Of a stretch of DNA of 64,000 nt, positions 1-13,600 are shown one piece after another. Source of the DNA: Phoronis australis (Eukaryota; Phoronida; Phoronidae). The notes below the pieces were generated by a model. It had not been told where the DNA came from. It worked only from the letters and a program-made list of their open reading frames with translations, and made no database searches. Each line of letters opens with the position of its first letter. The stretch's first letter is position 1. The position numbers and the translations under genes are program-made. Where the stretch lies: contig NMRA01000034.1 of NCBI GenBank assembly GCA_002633005.1, positions 268,136-332,135 on the forward strand, read 5' to 3'.

Positions 1-147
1 ATTAAATGACTGAAACTGATCCATGCTGAGGCAGCTGGAAAAGTTACATGCCGCATCCAATTCAACACGGAAGAGTAAGGATAGATACGGAAGCCCAACA
101 ATTTTTGTTCCCTAGAAATGATCTAGTTTCAGGATAAATTTGTTTCT

Positions 148-178
148 CGCGCGCGCACACACACACACACAAACACAC

Positions 179-219
<41 letters not shown>

Positions 220-257
220 ATACACACACCACACACACACCACACACACCACACACA
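148..257 (+). repeat. (CA)n microsatellite
   Basis: A CA-dinucleotide run with CG and CCA interruptions. The Cys/Val-rich open frame on the other strand is an artefact of it. Confidence 0.97.
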
Positions 258-950
258 AGCTTGATTTCTTCTAGATTGAATACTGATTTTCTAACTTTGG
301 GCCCACAATCTATGGCGTAGGCAACCATCCTGAGTTGAAAACGATGTCACAACTACAAAGAACTATCGCAAAACTATCGCAATACTCAATTGTCACACGT
401 TCTTTTGTTGGAATAATATGTAATTTTGTAGGCCTGCACAAACTGGCGTAATTGTCAGATTGCGACAGATTGTGCACACCTTCGAAGCACAAAATTGTCT
501 CGATAGAGTAGAAGCACTATTACGTGCAGGCAAGGTTTGTACCAGCCTCTGGAGTCTTGGGGGGGGGGGGTTGGTTCTGTCCCGCACTAACACCAGTGAC
601 CAGGAAATTCAAAAAGACATGCGGGACAAGATAGCTTTATCCCTACGAGCCGTGTGACTGGAGAGAACAGTATCGTAGACAATTTTGTTGTGGCGACAGT
701 GAAGACAACAATTGTGACGAAACACAAGTGTAACGAGACAAATTCACAAAATTGACGGGGATAACATCAATATAAACAAATGAAAGTGAAATACGGAGAA
801 AGACAAATGGACACCAACACTTAAAAGGCTGGCATTCAGAAACACCCGATTGTCGTAACGTCGTCTGTCAGTGATATCGTCAGTTAGGAACTACGCTTTT
901 CTCATGCAGCTTCGAATCGTCGTTTTGGCCGTGTTTTCCAAGCTACGACA

Positions 951-1250
951 GTTCGTACTCAGAAGGCTTTATGAACTGTTACAGTTTGAAGATTACTACA
1001 GTTCGTACTCAGAAGGCTTTATGAACTGTTGCAGTTTGAAGATTACTACAGTTCGTACTCAGACGGCTTTATGAACTGTTGCAGTTTGAAGATTACTACA
1101 GTTCGTACTCAAAAGGCTTTAGGAACTGTTGCAGTTTGAAGATTACTACAGTTCGTACTCAGAAGGCTTTAGGAACTGTTGCAGTTTGAAGATTACTACA
1201 GTTCGTACTCAGAAGGCTTTGTGAACTGTTGCAGTTTGAAGATTACTACA
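951..1250 (+). repeat. 50-bp minisatellite, six copies
   Basis: A unit starting GTTCGTACTCAGAAGGCTTT and ending GATTACTACA recurs with a period of exactly 50 bases from 951, with only a few substitutions between copies. It lies beyond integrin exon 12. Confidence 0.97.
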
Positions 1251-1465
1251 GTTTGAGTAACTTACAAAACTCACAAATTGTCGCAACAACAAGAGATATA
1301 GCAATAAGATTGTACTTCACATGTCTGCACAAACTGTCCTATTCCCCGATAATGACAATTTTTGCAGATTCGAATTTTCGTCTAACAAAGCAAATATAGT
1401 ATTTACTATTACTCTTTTGGCTTTGGTTGAAGGACGTTTTTAGTAGCATGCAGTAACTTACTTAC

Positions 1466-1638
1466 TTCGATAGTCAATAAGTACTCCTGACAGGTGGACA
1501 ATCGCTTTCTAACTATCATTCGATGAGCTGAAATTTCCTTGAGAAACTCAACTGAGTCTGCCCGCAAGACGAACATCGCCCTCTGTCGTGCCTGGTCCAG
1601 CATTGAGTCTTTGTCCACTGTTATGTTATAGACAAAAC
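1466..1638 (-). CDS. Integrin alpha exon 12 (thigh domain)
   Basis: Encodes [23 protein letters not shown] and [11 protein letters not shown], in line with the thigh-domain strands of alpha4/alpha9 ('..YN...D......R..F.......C..'). The acceptor is CCATTACAG and the donor GTAAGT. No further exon was found to the left, so exon 13 is beyond the window. Confidence 0.85.
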
Positions 1639-4600
1639 CTGTAATGGTTATACTCTTAACTTTAAAATGAGTTCCAGAAATGTCTTTTCGCAAATCATGG
1701 TTGTGGTAATCACAACTTTTGAGCTGTGTTAGACCACTTACAGTCGAGTGGCAACTGCAATTTGAGGACTGCGACAGTTTGTGCAGACTTTCGAAGCACA
1801 AAGTGTCGTAATTTTCTGTTGCGACAAATTGTGTTTTCGCCAAATACTTGGAAGTACTCAAGTCCTCGCACAATATTCAAGACATAACTGCTCGTACTTT
1901 GGTGGTAATAATATTGAAGTTATCCAGGTACTACAAAACGATTGAATCGGTGTTGAAGATCTTTTAATAGTCAAAATACTCGGCCAGTAGTTGAAATGTT
2001 TGATCCCCTAGATCGCAGTGATTTTTGTCCAAATTTTACAAAGAAGGACTTTGTATGGAGTTCTAATTAAGTCATGGCTTAGTTAACTCAATGGTCGGAC
2101 ACTAGCCGGTGCAGAGTACTAACTCAAAGATCTCGGCAATCTATGTCCGTCATAGGTCAAGCAGAGCGTCAGGTTTTGACAGATGTAATGTTTGCCTCCC
2201 AATACACAGTCGTCCTGGTGAGACTGTATGTCGATCAGTGTCGGAGTGACGGTCAGTGAAGCATCCATGGTGACGACAGGCCGTGAATACAAGACAACTG
2301 AGTTATCCGAGATGAAGGCACCAACAGCAAAGTCTGTAAAAAAACATTCAACTGTTGACATTCAGTTTAAATAATGAACACAACATTGCACGAAGAGCCA
2401 TTGACAATTTTTAAGATAGCGTATGTCCAAACCTAGAGCTGTCGTCACTGACTGGAGGTTGCTCACATTCGCGTCAGTCGAGTGCAATACGGCCATGTAC
2501 TAATAGTCGGTGGGCCAGATCTCGTAGCGTTCATCCTTGTGAGTACTTTGGGGGGGCAACCTAGTTTTTTCTATGTGGCTAGATAATATACCTATAAATC
2601 AAATTCCAAAAAGTTCCCACGTCTACACTTGCACATTTTTTTAAAAAAAGGTGGTTTTGTTGCACAAAATATGATGCACATTTTTTAAATTTCAATGTTA
2701 ATTAACAATTTGCATAGTAAAACATGTAATGTGAGTGTAATATTGTTGAATACAATGGCACTGATGGGACCATATTACTTGTTTTACAAAAAAGTCACCA
2801 AAACTATTGTTTTTACAAATATAAGTTTACTAAGCTCTTTGGTGATTATTAGGTAACTTCAAACTCAAATTTCTCAAAAATGTGCAACTTTATATGTGGG
2901 AACTTTTTAGATTTTGAAAACACTCTAATAAATGAATTAAAAAACACCAAAATAAAATTGCCCCCCTAAAGTACTCACAAAAACCATTTTCTAGAGGCCC
3001 TACAAAATCTGGCCCACCGACTATAATGTTTTCCGTATTCACCTCCCACACTACTTCAACAGTGACATCTGACATGGAAAGTTCAAAAGGTAGATCAATG
3101 TCGACTCGACGTCTTTAGCCGGTTCGATCATCAAACTTTTTCCGAAAATAGGATTGCTCTAGAGTGTAAAACGTTGGTTAGTAAAAAGGATACTGATAAT
3201 ACAGTTGCACGTAAAAAGAAAAATGTTGGCGAGCGACACTGGACACTGCCAACACAGTAAACCCTGAGATGAAAATGGGTAGTGAACTGAACACTGGCAA
3301 TACAGTTGTCCAGGTGAGAATAGGTGTGATGAGGTTGACCACTGGCAATACAGATGCTCATTGAAGAGGCGGATGATTAAGTAATGTGTCAGTTGGAACG
3401 TTAATAGCGGGGGAGTGTAGGGATTGGAGAAGAAAGTAGTTCCTGAGTGTGTCGGACTTCCAGCGACCCATACGCTGAATGGCCTAACACACTTCAAAGT
3501 CTGTATTGCGTTTTTTTTCAAGACAATAATTCAGTAAATTATCACCAAGAGAATGCTTAATTACACTACCCACTCTCAACAAAAATTAGCATAATGGAAA
3601 ATAATGATTCAGAAATGCCTCTCCCTCATTTGAAATGTTTAAAAATGAGGTGTTTAAGTATATTCAAAATGGAAAAATATCAATATTGAAGAAATTGCGA
3701 AATATGAAAAATTTAACATTAGATGTTTCTCTCTGACTCTTTTGTTTTCTTGAATACGCATGGTTTCTAATTCTGTTGGCAAGTCTCGAAATGCGTGCAT
3801 GTGAGAGTGGTGTGCGTGTGTTTGTGTCCTTTTTCTAATGTACATTGCTTTTGTGTTTCAATAAAAATGTGGTTCAAAACTCATGCAACATCCCTAATAT
3901 GAAGAAAATGTCATTTGAATTGCCGTTACACCTCAAGAGTTCTTTGCTTTCTGTTTCGTACGGTTATAAATTAAAACTGGACGAGTTCTCTCGATTACTC
4001 AGTTAATCTTTTTATCGATGACAAATGAAGCTTGGAAGATAATTTTACAGCTAATTTCATATTGGAGCTCTCTAGCGTAATGAGAGCACGAAAGTGAGTT
4101 CCGATTGATCCCCACTCAAATTTGGTGGTCAGAAATTCAATTACTACACTACTTACCAATTGTTCATAAATACAGAAGCAGAGGAACAAATTCGACAGCC
4201 AGTCCCTCCTATTGTTTAATTAGTTAAAATTCACTAAATTATTTTAGCTTTCTGACACGGTCTGGCATTGAAATTCTCCCGATTTATTAGAGGCAGTCAC
4301 TGGTTTTGTGGCAGGTACATCTTCGCAGTAGGAAATGTTACAGGACATCTTTGCTCATCAACTGACATTTCAAAAGGAATTGCCTTTTTACGTAAGGCAT
4401 TGGTTCATCCACCGAACACCATTGGAAATTTTCCGGCATTATAGCAGGAAATGTGTTAAAATATTATTTGTGCCAGCAGGGTGAAACGGCTCTCGTCCGT
4501 AATACAAGGGACCTGTAGGTGGCGCTGAACGCTTTCTGATGGATCAGTGAGTTTCAATATGGCGGGGCTATTTTGAAAACCAGGTATTCATAAGATTTTT

Positions 4601-7600
4601 GCCGTCGTGAAACATTCGTTGTTGGATATCAGCATGTGTAGAGAAAATTATTCCACATAACCCCTGCAATTGCTTTGTTTTCTACAATAATGGTCTTCCT
4701 GGAGAATAACATTGTTTTAGTGCATTTTGGGTCAAATCTATATCGCACATCCCCTAAACATCAAGAAACACCCAAATACACATATGACACCATGCCAAAC
4801 TCTTCCATTCTATTGTCCCAAGGTATAACTGAGGAATGGCCACACATGCATTCCCTGTAATGTTGAGAGACAAATTTAAGTTCAAGCCCCAAAACCAGGT
4901 AATTATTAAACCTATATGCCAAACTTGAACTCCTGCAAATATTAGTGCTAATAATTCTTCACAGCTCTGTGAATGAATGAGTGATGAAAATAAATTGGCA
5001 TGCGCTTTTACAGCAGTCTCAACCCTTTGGACTAACAGGCTTTCATTCGCACTCAGTCAATTAACCAAGGTGTTCTTTCACTTGCGGCTTGAACTAGTTT
5101 GTTCTAAAATGATACTGACCAGGTACAGTACACAGCAGATTGTTGCTCACATGATGTGGTGTTGCCCACTATTTTTGAGACTCTTCACGTTATAAGTTAA
5201 ATATCTCAGCTCCTGAAATACAGCCTTGTTTATCCTAACCGCCATATTCCAGAGACATCCAAACAAAGCAAAGAAATTTTAGTCACATTTTAGTCACACC
5301 ATCACATACTCTAAGATATTCTTGTCATATTAAGTTATGACTATTTATTTAGTCACATATTAGTCACATTTTAATGACACTGTCACATATTTTAAGATGC
5401 TCTAGTCATATTCTAGTCATGACTAATTATTTAGTCACACATTAGTCACATTTTAGTCATGGCTAAACCATTAGTCATGACTAACGTGGGGTAAGGGTTT
5501 TTATCCGGCAAGAGCTCCAGGGAAAGTGATGTGTCACCACATCCTCCCTCATGTGTTCAAGGACTGACCTATTGTAATGAGTTGGTGAGGTTTGGTCATG
5601 CATGATCATATCTGGTCATAAACTGTGCATGATAAACAAATCAGGTCTGATTTACAATAGCTTTATGTCTAAAATTTCGAGAAAACAACATTCACAACAA
5701 AATATCGTGTCTTACCCGGGTACCCGTTATCGTCTAAGTCCATTCCACGAGATATAGCGTATCCAAATCCTCTTAGTCCAGGGTCAAGGCTTGACCCAGG
5801 AATTCTCTGCAGTTCAGTGATCCTCACTCCAGCTGCAGAACCGTAGTACACATAGATCGCCCCAACACCGCCCTCTTCGTATGGAGCACTTATGACAACA
5901 TCTGTTTAACAATACGAGCAATGCAGCGTTACAAGATAAATTGAAAATAAACAATTACATGACAACAGTCAGTTGCACGTAGGACACGCTATACGAAACT
6001 GCAGGGGTATAAGAATAAGCCATCTTGGCTCCGAAACGCCGGAATTCTAAGTTGTGCCACGATCATACGCATGTCTATGGAAAACACTTTCACAACACAG
6101 GGTCGGTATACTCGTAACTGAGACGAGGCAGTGTGGCTGTGGGACAAGTGACCGCTTCCTCTACTCACACGCTGTTTGACACTTGAGTCAGGCCTATAGC
6201 TCCTCATCTTGGTTTTAACTATATTTTAATAAAGCAAAAAATGATTTCAGGTGATAGTGCATTGGGCACACCTGAGGAGCCTGCGCACGTCTGGTTAAGC
6301 GTCTACCAGAACACCTGCAGTTATTTTTATACTCGTAACTAAAACATACAGGTAGAAACTACCATCTTGTTTCCTATGGAGATCTACCTCAATCTATGAA
6401 GAAATGTTAATAAAGTTTTTCTCGTGATATGGAACCTTCGATTTGAAAATAGCCTACAAACCCTGAAGTCCAGAAAGTTACAAGAACGTAATATCAATGG
6501 ATATGTTAATGTAAGCTGTTTTGATCAGGTGATCAAGTGGCTTCCTTTTCAAAGTAAAATGCCTACAGGTGCTTGAGGAATTGTTAATAAAATATACCTT
6601 CATATGAATCCATGTTGATGTCGCCCACTTTGGAAATTGTGGTTCCAAATCGAGCGAACGGAGATTTTGATCCCGTCAATAGCGGCTCTTGGAGTGTTAG
6701 GAGACCCTGTTTGAAAGAGGTGGTATTGCTTCTGTAAGACTGCATTCCTTAAAAGTCTGCGTACACGGTATTTTCGTGGTTTCTCATACGCCGCTTTTCA
6801 CATGGGACGATATTCTGTAAACTAGTTGATCTCACTCCCGGCAGCGGGAGTAGTCAGCATCAACAGCAGTACAATTGTCTTGATTGATACTTCAAGTGTC
6901 AAGTTCCAGGGCTCTCACCAGTCAATTGTTTTAGTAAAGCAAGAAAAATATGGGTCACAAAGTACTGACCAATTGTTTTATTGTGATGGACAGAAACATT
7001 TCTTACGTCATGGACCACACTGACCTTAAAATTTACAAAGAATACAATTCTTTTCTAAAGAGCTACTGTATAATGCATGTACGTTTCTTGAGGGATGAAG
7101 ACCGAGGGGAATTGAAATAGGCGGTCAATATGCAACTGATCCCTAGTATTGACCTATGTAGTTGAGCCCATGGGATACTTTCAAACATCAACCCAGTGGC
7201 TGGTCACATGGGACCGGATATTCTTGACGTCTAAAGGACAAGGAGGCAACTTCAATTTTGTTTAAAACGCAAGACGTCGAATCCCATTCGCTTTGAAAGA
7301 GCTTTTTCATGAAGTCAACATGTTCCCCTATGCCAGCTGCTGCAAAGAAGAAGTACCTCCTACAGCCAGGTGGCAGTGGCAGACCTAGGATATGACAAGG
7401 GGAAGGGCAGCATTCTGTACCGGGCAGTCGCGCATAGAAGCGCGCACCCACCCTAAAATGTAGGGGGCTCGAATTACTGAAAATGTGAAGGTTTCACTAA
7501 CGCATTCACAGACACAGGCACAAACTGAAATTGCACACATTATTAAACCTTGTTTCAGCCACATGTTCATTACCGGGGTTAATTAATGAGCTCGGGGGGG

Positions 7601-10600
7601 GGGGGGTGGGCCGGGCCGGGCCCCCTGCCCCCCTAAATCCGCCTATGGGTGGTGATAACTGAGTCACCGGTCCCACGTGAGCATCTCTCATTGTCTACCC
7701 TTGTTTCCGCACTGCAGGAGCTTCAAATGAAGGCCCATGAAGCCTGTCCAGAAGACTAGAAAACATTCCGTAATGACCATTTCAACTCAAGCGATACACA
7801 GATAAGAGGAAGGACTGAGGACTTTTCCAGAACAGGTACGATGAATATGAGTTACCTTAGAAAACCACATCTTAGATACGGCACAGATGAATATGTACTC
7901 TCTCCACCAGCTGCTTCAAGTACATGACTTGTAGCTACACGTACTGAAGGCCAGAAGAGGACACAACTGAATAAACTGGTTCTCTGGCATATGTCATTCA
8001 CCACTTCCCTTAGTGTGTAGATAACCAGCAACGAACTAAAGTATACGTAGTTTGCTGGTGCTCGAGGCAGCTTTAGATTGCTGAGCGCGTGGTTTTTCGG
8101 CTGGGTCATGCCTTGAAAAAGCTATTTGGAGAGTGCTTCTAGAATAGTTTCTCACAAGTGTCTTGCAAGTGATGAGCGTTATCGAAAGCGAGTGTGCCTC
8201 ATAATGTAACAGCATTTTCATTGAAATTCCCGAAAGGACAAATTTTTAGCGTTATGCGCATCCGTACACAACCTTACCATTCCTTCGTTCAAGTAGAAGT
8301 ATACTCTTCCCTCGTCTCCATGAACATCAGTGTAAAGTGGTGCTCCCACGAACAAGTCATCCAGACCATCGTGGTTGACATCTGCAGCACATACTGAACT
8401 GCCAAAATACGAACCCATCTGAAAAATTTCACAAAAATTTCGTCTAATGACCTTCATCTGATCACAAAAATGGATAGATTAAAAAGGATTAAAAGCATTA
8501 TACAAAAGGAATAAATGTTACAGAATATTTTACTTAAAGAAATTACAGTTCACCACGGTAGTCGCTACCATCTAGTACTACAATTGCGATGTCGCGTGAC
8601 ACTTGCAATCACCACGCCCGTCTTCATCTTTTATTTCCTGTTTCTTTTTCATCATCGTGTCTGTAGTCAATATCACAGCGTATAGTAAAAAGTCAATTTT
8701 ACCTGTTTGCCAAATTTCTCTGTGATTATCTGTGCCTTTGCCTCTTTATAATAACCAGTGCCCCGTACATTCACGAAAGGTTCTGGTTCATAAATAATCA
8801 CCTACGCATAAAAATAGCTTGAATCAACGGATATTCCAGGAAAAATTTCCACTAATCTTTGGTGATGGGTAAGAGCACGATAACATTGTACAGTTCGAAA
8901 ACTGCACGAAAATCAGTGTACGTACCCGGCGGTTAGACTATTCCTGGACTCACCATAGTATAGAGGGTATCGGAAAACCTCATCTACCAACTTTCGCAAG
9001 GACCCTGTTAGTTCCTCTAAAACTTTTCTTGATAACAATACCATATTAACATTGTTTGAAAAACCATGCCCGGGATCTAATCCTTTTTTATGCCGTTGAG
9101 TTGCTTGCAAAAATCACGATGTTGGTAATCTACATGTAATTACTGCATGAGAAGCACATGTACTGGTATCATATGACAGGCGGCAGTTCGAAAGATTATT
9201 CAAAATTTCCATAAATTATTCCTAGGCTGTGATATGCTAACCATTACTTGACTGAATCTTTTTCAGCATTTGTGAAGTGAGAATGTGAGACCAAATTCCT
9301 GACTTAGGTCTCAAGTCATTTTCATGAAACAATTAAACTTATGCTTTTGTGATCATGCCCTCTGCCGGGAATCACCGATAATTTCTCGCAGAAAACCACC
9401 CTGGGGATGACTGAACTTGTCAAGGGTTCCTTGCTTTCTGATTAACATGTTTAAGCGTCTACGAAAAACAGAATAAACGTCCTAGTAATTTTTCTACGAC
9501 TTTCTTTACCATAAAAAATCCCATTAAAAATGTTCAGTTAATTTTGATACACGTTAACATCCTATAAAATCTTCATTCATGTGCCAAACTTTAAATACCA
9601 TAGATAATTTTCTCAAAATGAAGCTGACATAACCACTGACGGATCTATGGTGTCGCAAGGGGGAATGTTCGCGTAGCCCCAAAAAATATTTGGTCACGAC
9701 CGTAAAAGGCGTCCAAATCCATCTGAGGGTATCAATCTCAAAAATTTGTGTGCCGGTCAATTTTGACGTAGGTTGACGATAAATGAGAAAATCTCTATCA
9801 TTTGCACTTCGCCCATGTGATCTCATTTTCCGAGAAAACCAATATTTTACGCAGTTGAAAATGACAGCAGAGTAAAGTGAATGACAGGTCATTTCACGGA
9901 GAATCATTCCAGCTCTGAAACACGATGCGATGTGTTTTGATGACGCAATCATTGACTGGCATACCTTGCCGCGATCGTTCTCTTTAGGAGCTCCAACAAC
10001 ACGCGCCATTCGACCATGTGGGAAAAACACACCAGATGACACAGCGTAACCTGAAAAAGAGACATAAAAGTAACATAGCTCAAAACCATATTTCAATGCA
10101 CTTCAATATCATAGAATGTCGAAACAACCAACGTTTTACAGATAGACGGAGTCCAAAGACTTGTGGGAAATCGTTTACCTCATAGACGAACTTTTCTGGG
10201 TCATGTGGCAAAAACAATGCATGTGTGAAAAGAATCGTAAAAGATTCATTTCCCTCATTGACATGTGTTGTGAACTTAACGTACATATTGTAAATCGTCG
10301 GTTTCCAGGTGATGCGTGTGGTAATTGTACATGTCTTGCTTCAGGAGGCTGCAGTCTAGTTGATTATTTACTTATATGTAGTGATTTGTTTGAAATTGTA
10401 AACAATTTTAAAGTAGATGCCTGGGACGAGTCAGATCACTTGACTATCATATGAAGCTTTAAGTGTGAAGAACCAATGATTACGTCGTGAGATGAGAGAC
10501 ACGTGTTCCGCATAACAGTATTAAGTGGGATAGTGCCGAAACAGTTGAATACTCGCAGGTGTTTTCAGTCGAATTACACGACTGCGCATTGACAATAGAA

Positions 10601-13600
10601 GAGTATTTAACCCAAAATGATGTAGACAAGGCAGTTCAGTGTATCTCATATCTATATTTTAAGACGGCATTGACATTTTCAAATCTATAAAAACGAGTCG
10701 ATCACTGGAAAAAATAAAGGTAAGAAACCAAGTCAAACCATGTGGCGGGATAAAGAATTAGAATCAGCCAAAAATGCTAAACGTGAATCCTTAAGTCGAT
10801 TTCGGTGTCACACATTCCCTTCAAACATGGATAATTATAAAGTAAAAAGAAAACAGTTCCGTGAATTATATAGACAAAAAGAGAAAAATTATGAAGCTCA
10901 GTATTTCCAAGAATAGGAACAACCCAAACGAGTTTTGGAAAATGATCACCTTTACGCAACCTCCGGAGTGCGCAGCCACGTCTATTACACCACAAAAATG
11001 GCATGATAAATGATAAGAGCCTGTTAAACCAAGAAGTGCCTGTTAGCGATTCACTCATGACTACTGTCGTCGATAGGCAGACTAGTCATGATAACTGCTG
11101 TGACAATCACGTAATCTCGCGAAGTCTTGCTTTTTAACGAGGTCCTAGCGTTACTGCACGTGAAGCTGGCTTGGTGTGATGCGATGTTAATTCCGGTGTT
11201 TAAACAAGGTAACTTGGATGATGAGAATGATTATAGACGTATTTCGCTTTTGTCGGCTATTAGGAAGCTCTTTATTAGAATACTGAATAACCGTTTGTAC
11301 AACTGGGCCGAAAGTGATGGTCAACTTTTTGAAGCCCAAGCAGGGTTCCGCAAGGGTTACGCGACGGTGGATCATATGATTTTCTTTGTATGCGATATGT
11401 CAGAAACCCATAAGTAAAAAACGGTGGCAGGTTCCATTGTGAATTTATTGACTTTCCAAAAGCTTTTGGTATAGTACCACATATTTTACTTTTTCATATA
11501 CTTCTGCAAATTAATGTTCATGGTAATATGTTATTTATCTCGTAACCTCGTACTTGTTCGAAACAGCCACGAAATCAGGACAAGATTTTCTACCTCAAGC
11601 AATTTGGTTTTGCCTAAACACAGAACTTCGTTTTATTCTACATTGTAAGTCCTTCTTTATTCAGGCCATTCAACGGTGGAACAACTTGCCATATAGTCTA
11701 AAGGAGGGTGACCGTTATGATGATTTCAGACACCAACTCATTAGTTACCTGTGGTCGTCATAACTGTCCCTCCTTTTTGTCGCTCCAATGTATATACCAT
11801 ATCAAAAGTTTTTATTTATTTATTTTTAATTCGGTCTGTAAATCCAGTTTCTAAATACTGTTTAATTCAATGTATCTTAATTCAATTTATTTACCTATTT
11901 GTCTATTTCAATTTAACTTTTGCTTCAGAGGACCATGCTGTATATTAGCCTATGGCTAAAGCATGTTTTATATCTATTATATTTTATCCTCTACAAATAA
12001 AGTTTATCATTATTATTATTATTATTGTTGTTGTTGTTGTTGTTGTTATTATTAATGAATACCAAGTTGAGATCATGTGTTAAAACACGTGATGGTTTAA
12101 CAGACTTATTTGATTGCACTATTGGTACTCGTCAAGGTTGTGTGATAAACCCTCTTGTATTTGTTTGGTATCTCAATGAGTTTTAAGAAAAACTCAATTC
12201 ACGTAGTGACATAAATAGCATCTACTTATATGAGCATATTACAAATGGCACTATTATATGCAGATGACATGGTTTTGTGCTCTTTAACAGCGTCTAACTT
12301 ACGACGTATGTTGAATTGTCTCAGTGATTATTGTGCTTCATGGGGTATGGCTGTGAATTTAAAGAAAACAAAAATAATTGTATTTAGAAATGGAGGTCCC
12401 TTAAGACAATATAAGAAATGTATTTTAACAAACAGAAAGTTGGTGCTGTATCTCAATATAAATATTTTGGTGTTTTTATCACACCTAAATTGAGTGTCAT
12501 GGTCGAAAGCGACAAAAACAACACTATGATCTTGTCAAGCAAATAAAGCTGCATCACGTGTTTTGGAACAACAGCGCAGATGTCGCGATATGCTCCCATC
12601 ACTTGCCTTTCAGTTATTTGAAAAACTGGTGTACCCAACATTGTGTTATGGTGCCGAAATTTGGGGTTTTAAAGAATACGAATGTTTAGAAAAAAAACAT
12701 TTAAAAATTTTAAGTGGACCCTGGGACTTGGCGGTTATTGCTCTAACGCTGCAATATTGGGTGAATGTGGCAGATACCCTGGGTTTACGAGATACTTTGT
12801 TAGCTGTATTAAATACTGGTTTAAAAATTGGAATATGCCACAGGAACGTTATCCAAAGGCCGCTTACAACATGTTATACAGACTAGATGAAAATGGTAGA
12901 CATGATTGGGCAAGCTCAGCCCGCAATTTATTGTCAATGTATCGTTTCCATGATGTTTGGGTAAACCAAGGAGTCGCGTGTCAAGAGTCGTTTGTAAATA
13001 TTTTCTCAAAACGGGTTAAAGACTGTGCTTTGCAAAGATGGCAGTCCGATGTTGATTCCAATTCTAAGTTAAACTATTTCGAAAATTTTAAGGTGGTATT
13101 TAAACATGAAAACTATTTAGAAATTGATAATCTTCCAAGAGTGTTCGTGCAAAGTTTTACACGTTTTCGATGTGCAAACCACAGACTGCCAGTAGAAACT
13201 AGTGGTCACTTAATCGTGATATAATCAAGACAAAGTGTGTGCATTATGCTTGAATGAGGAATTGTGTCGAGGATGAATATCACTTTTTGTTAGTTTGCGA
13301 CGCCTTTTCCGAAATCAGAGCTAAGTTTCTAAGTCAGAGCCTCTGGACAAGACCCTCTTTGTTTAAATTCCATAGACTGTTATCTAATCCCGATACCTCA
13401 GTTATGAAATATATACTACGCATCTGAAAAACGGAACAGCTTGTGTATTACTGACTATTGTGCCTAGCAGTCCAATGATCTTGTTTGCTTGTTTGTTGTA
13501 CTTTGGGCCAATGGCCATGTGTACAAATTAATAAAGCAAGAATTTCCCTTACCAACTTAAGGAACAGGCAACCAGTACACGCGGCATTTTCGAAGTTAGC

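Larger units (their letters stand above)
1..1465. other. Integrin intron 12 / left edge
   Basis: Holds the CA run and the 50-bp minisatellite. GCGACAGATTGTGCACACC near 465 recurs as a diverged direct copy at ~1770 in intron 11, together with CTTCGAAGCACAAA. No exon seen. Confidence 0.7.
2334..5715. other. Integrin intron 10
   Basis: Contains the 522-bp MITE and the AGTCAC tandem repeat. A TGTAGGTGGCGCT CTCF-like match lies near 4513. The remainder is AT-rich with no recognisable feature. Confidence 0.7.
10225..13540 (+). mobile_element. Decayed non-LTR retrotransposon (LINE A), interrupted
   Basis: A 5'-truncated LINE lying antisense within integrin intron 5. Pieces in order: endonuclease C-terminus (10231-10454, motifs VDYLLICSD and DESDHLTI); reverse-transcriptase fingers (11187-11410, [16 protein letters not shown]); palm motif A degraded to [11 protein letters not shown]-like text after a stop near 11418; [11 protein letters not shown] (~12125-12165); the catalytic LLYADDMVL (~12250-12276); and a long C-terminal region with [12 protein letters not shown] (~12630) and an [10 protein letters not shown] motif (~13266-13300). 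Several frameshifts and stops make it a pseudogene. The 3' end has a GGCC-AAT-GGCC hairpin then AATAAAG. The clade (CR1/L2/Jockey-like) is not resolved. Confidence 0.88.

Noticed and set aside
62-328. Cys/Val-rich minus-strand open frame
   Set aside because: Produced entirely by the CA microsatellite.
2890-3075. Integrin-like string IIVGGPDF in a minus-strand frame
   Set aside because: It comes from the right arm of the MITE at 2503-3024 and is out of place in the integrin exon order.
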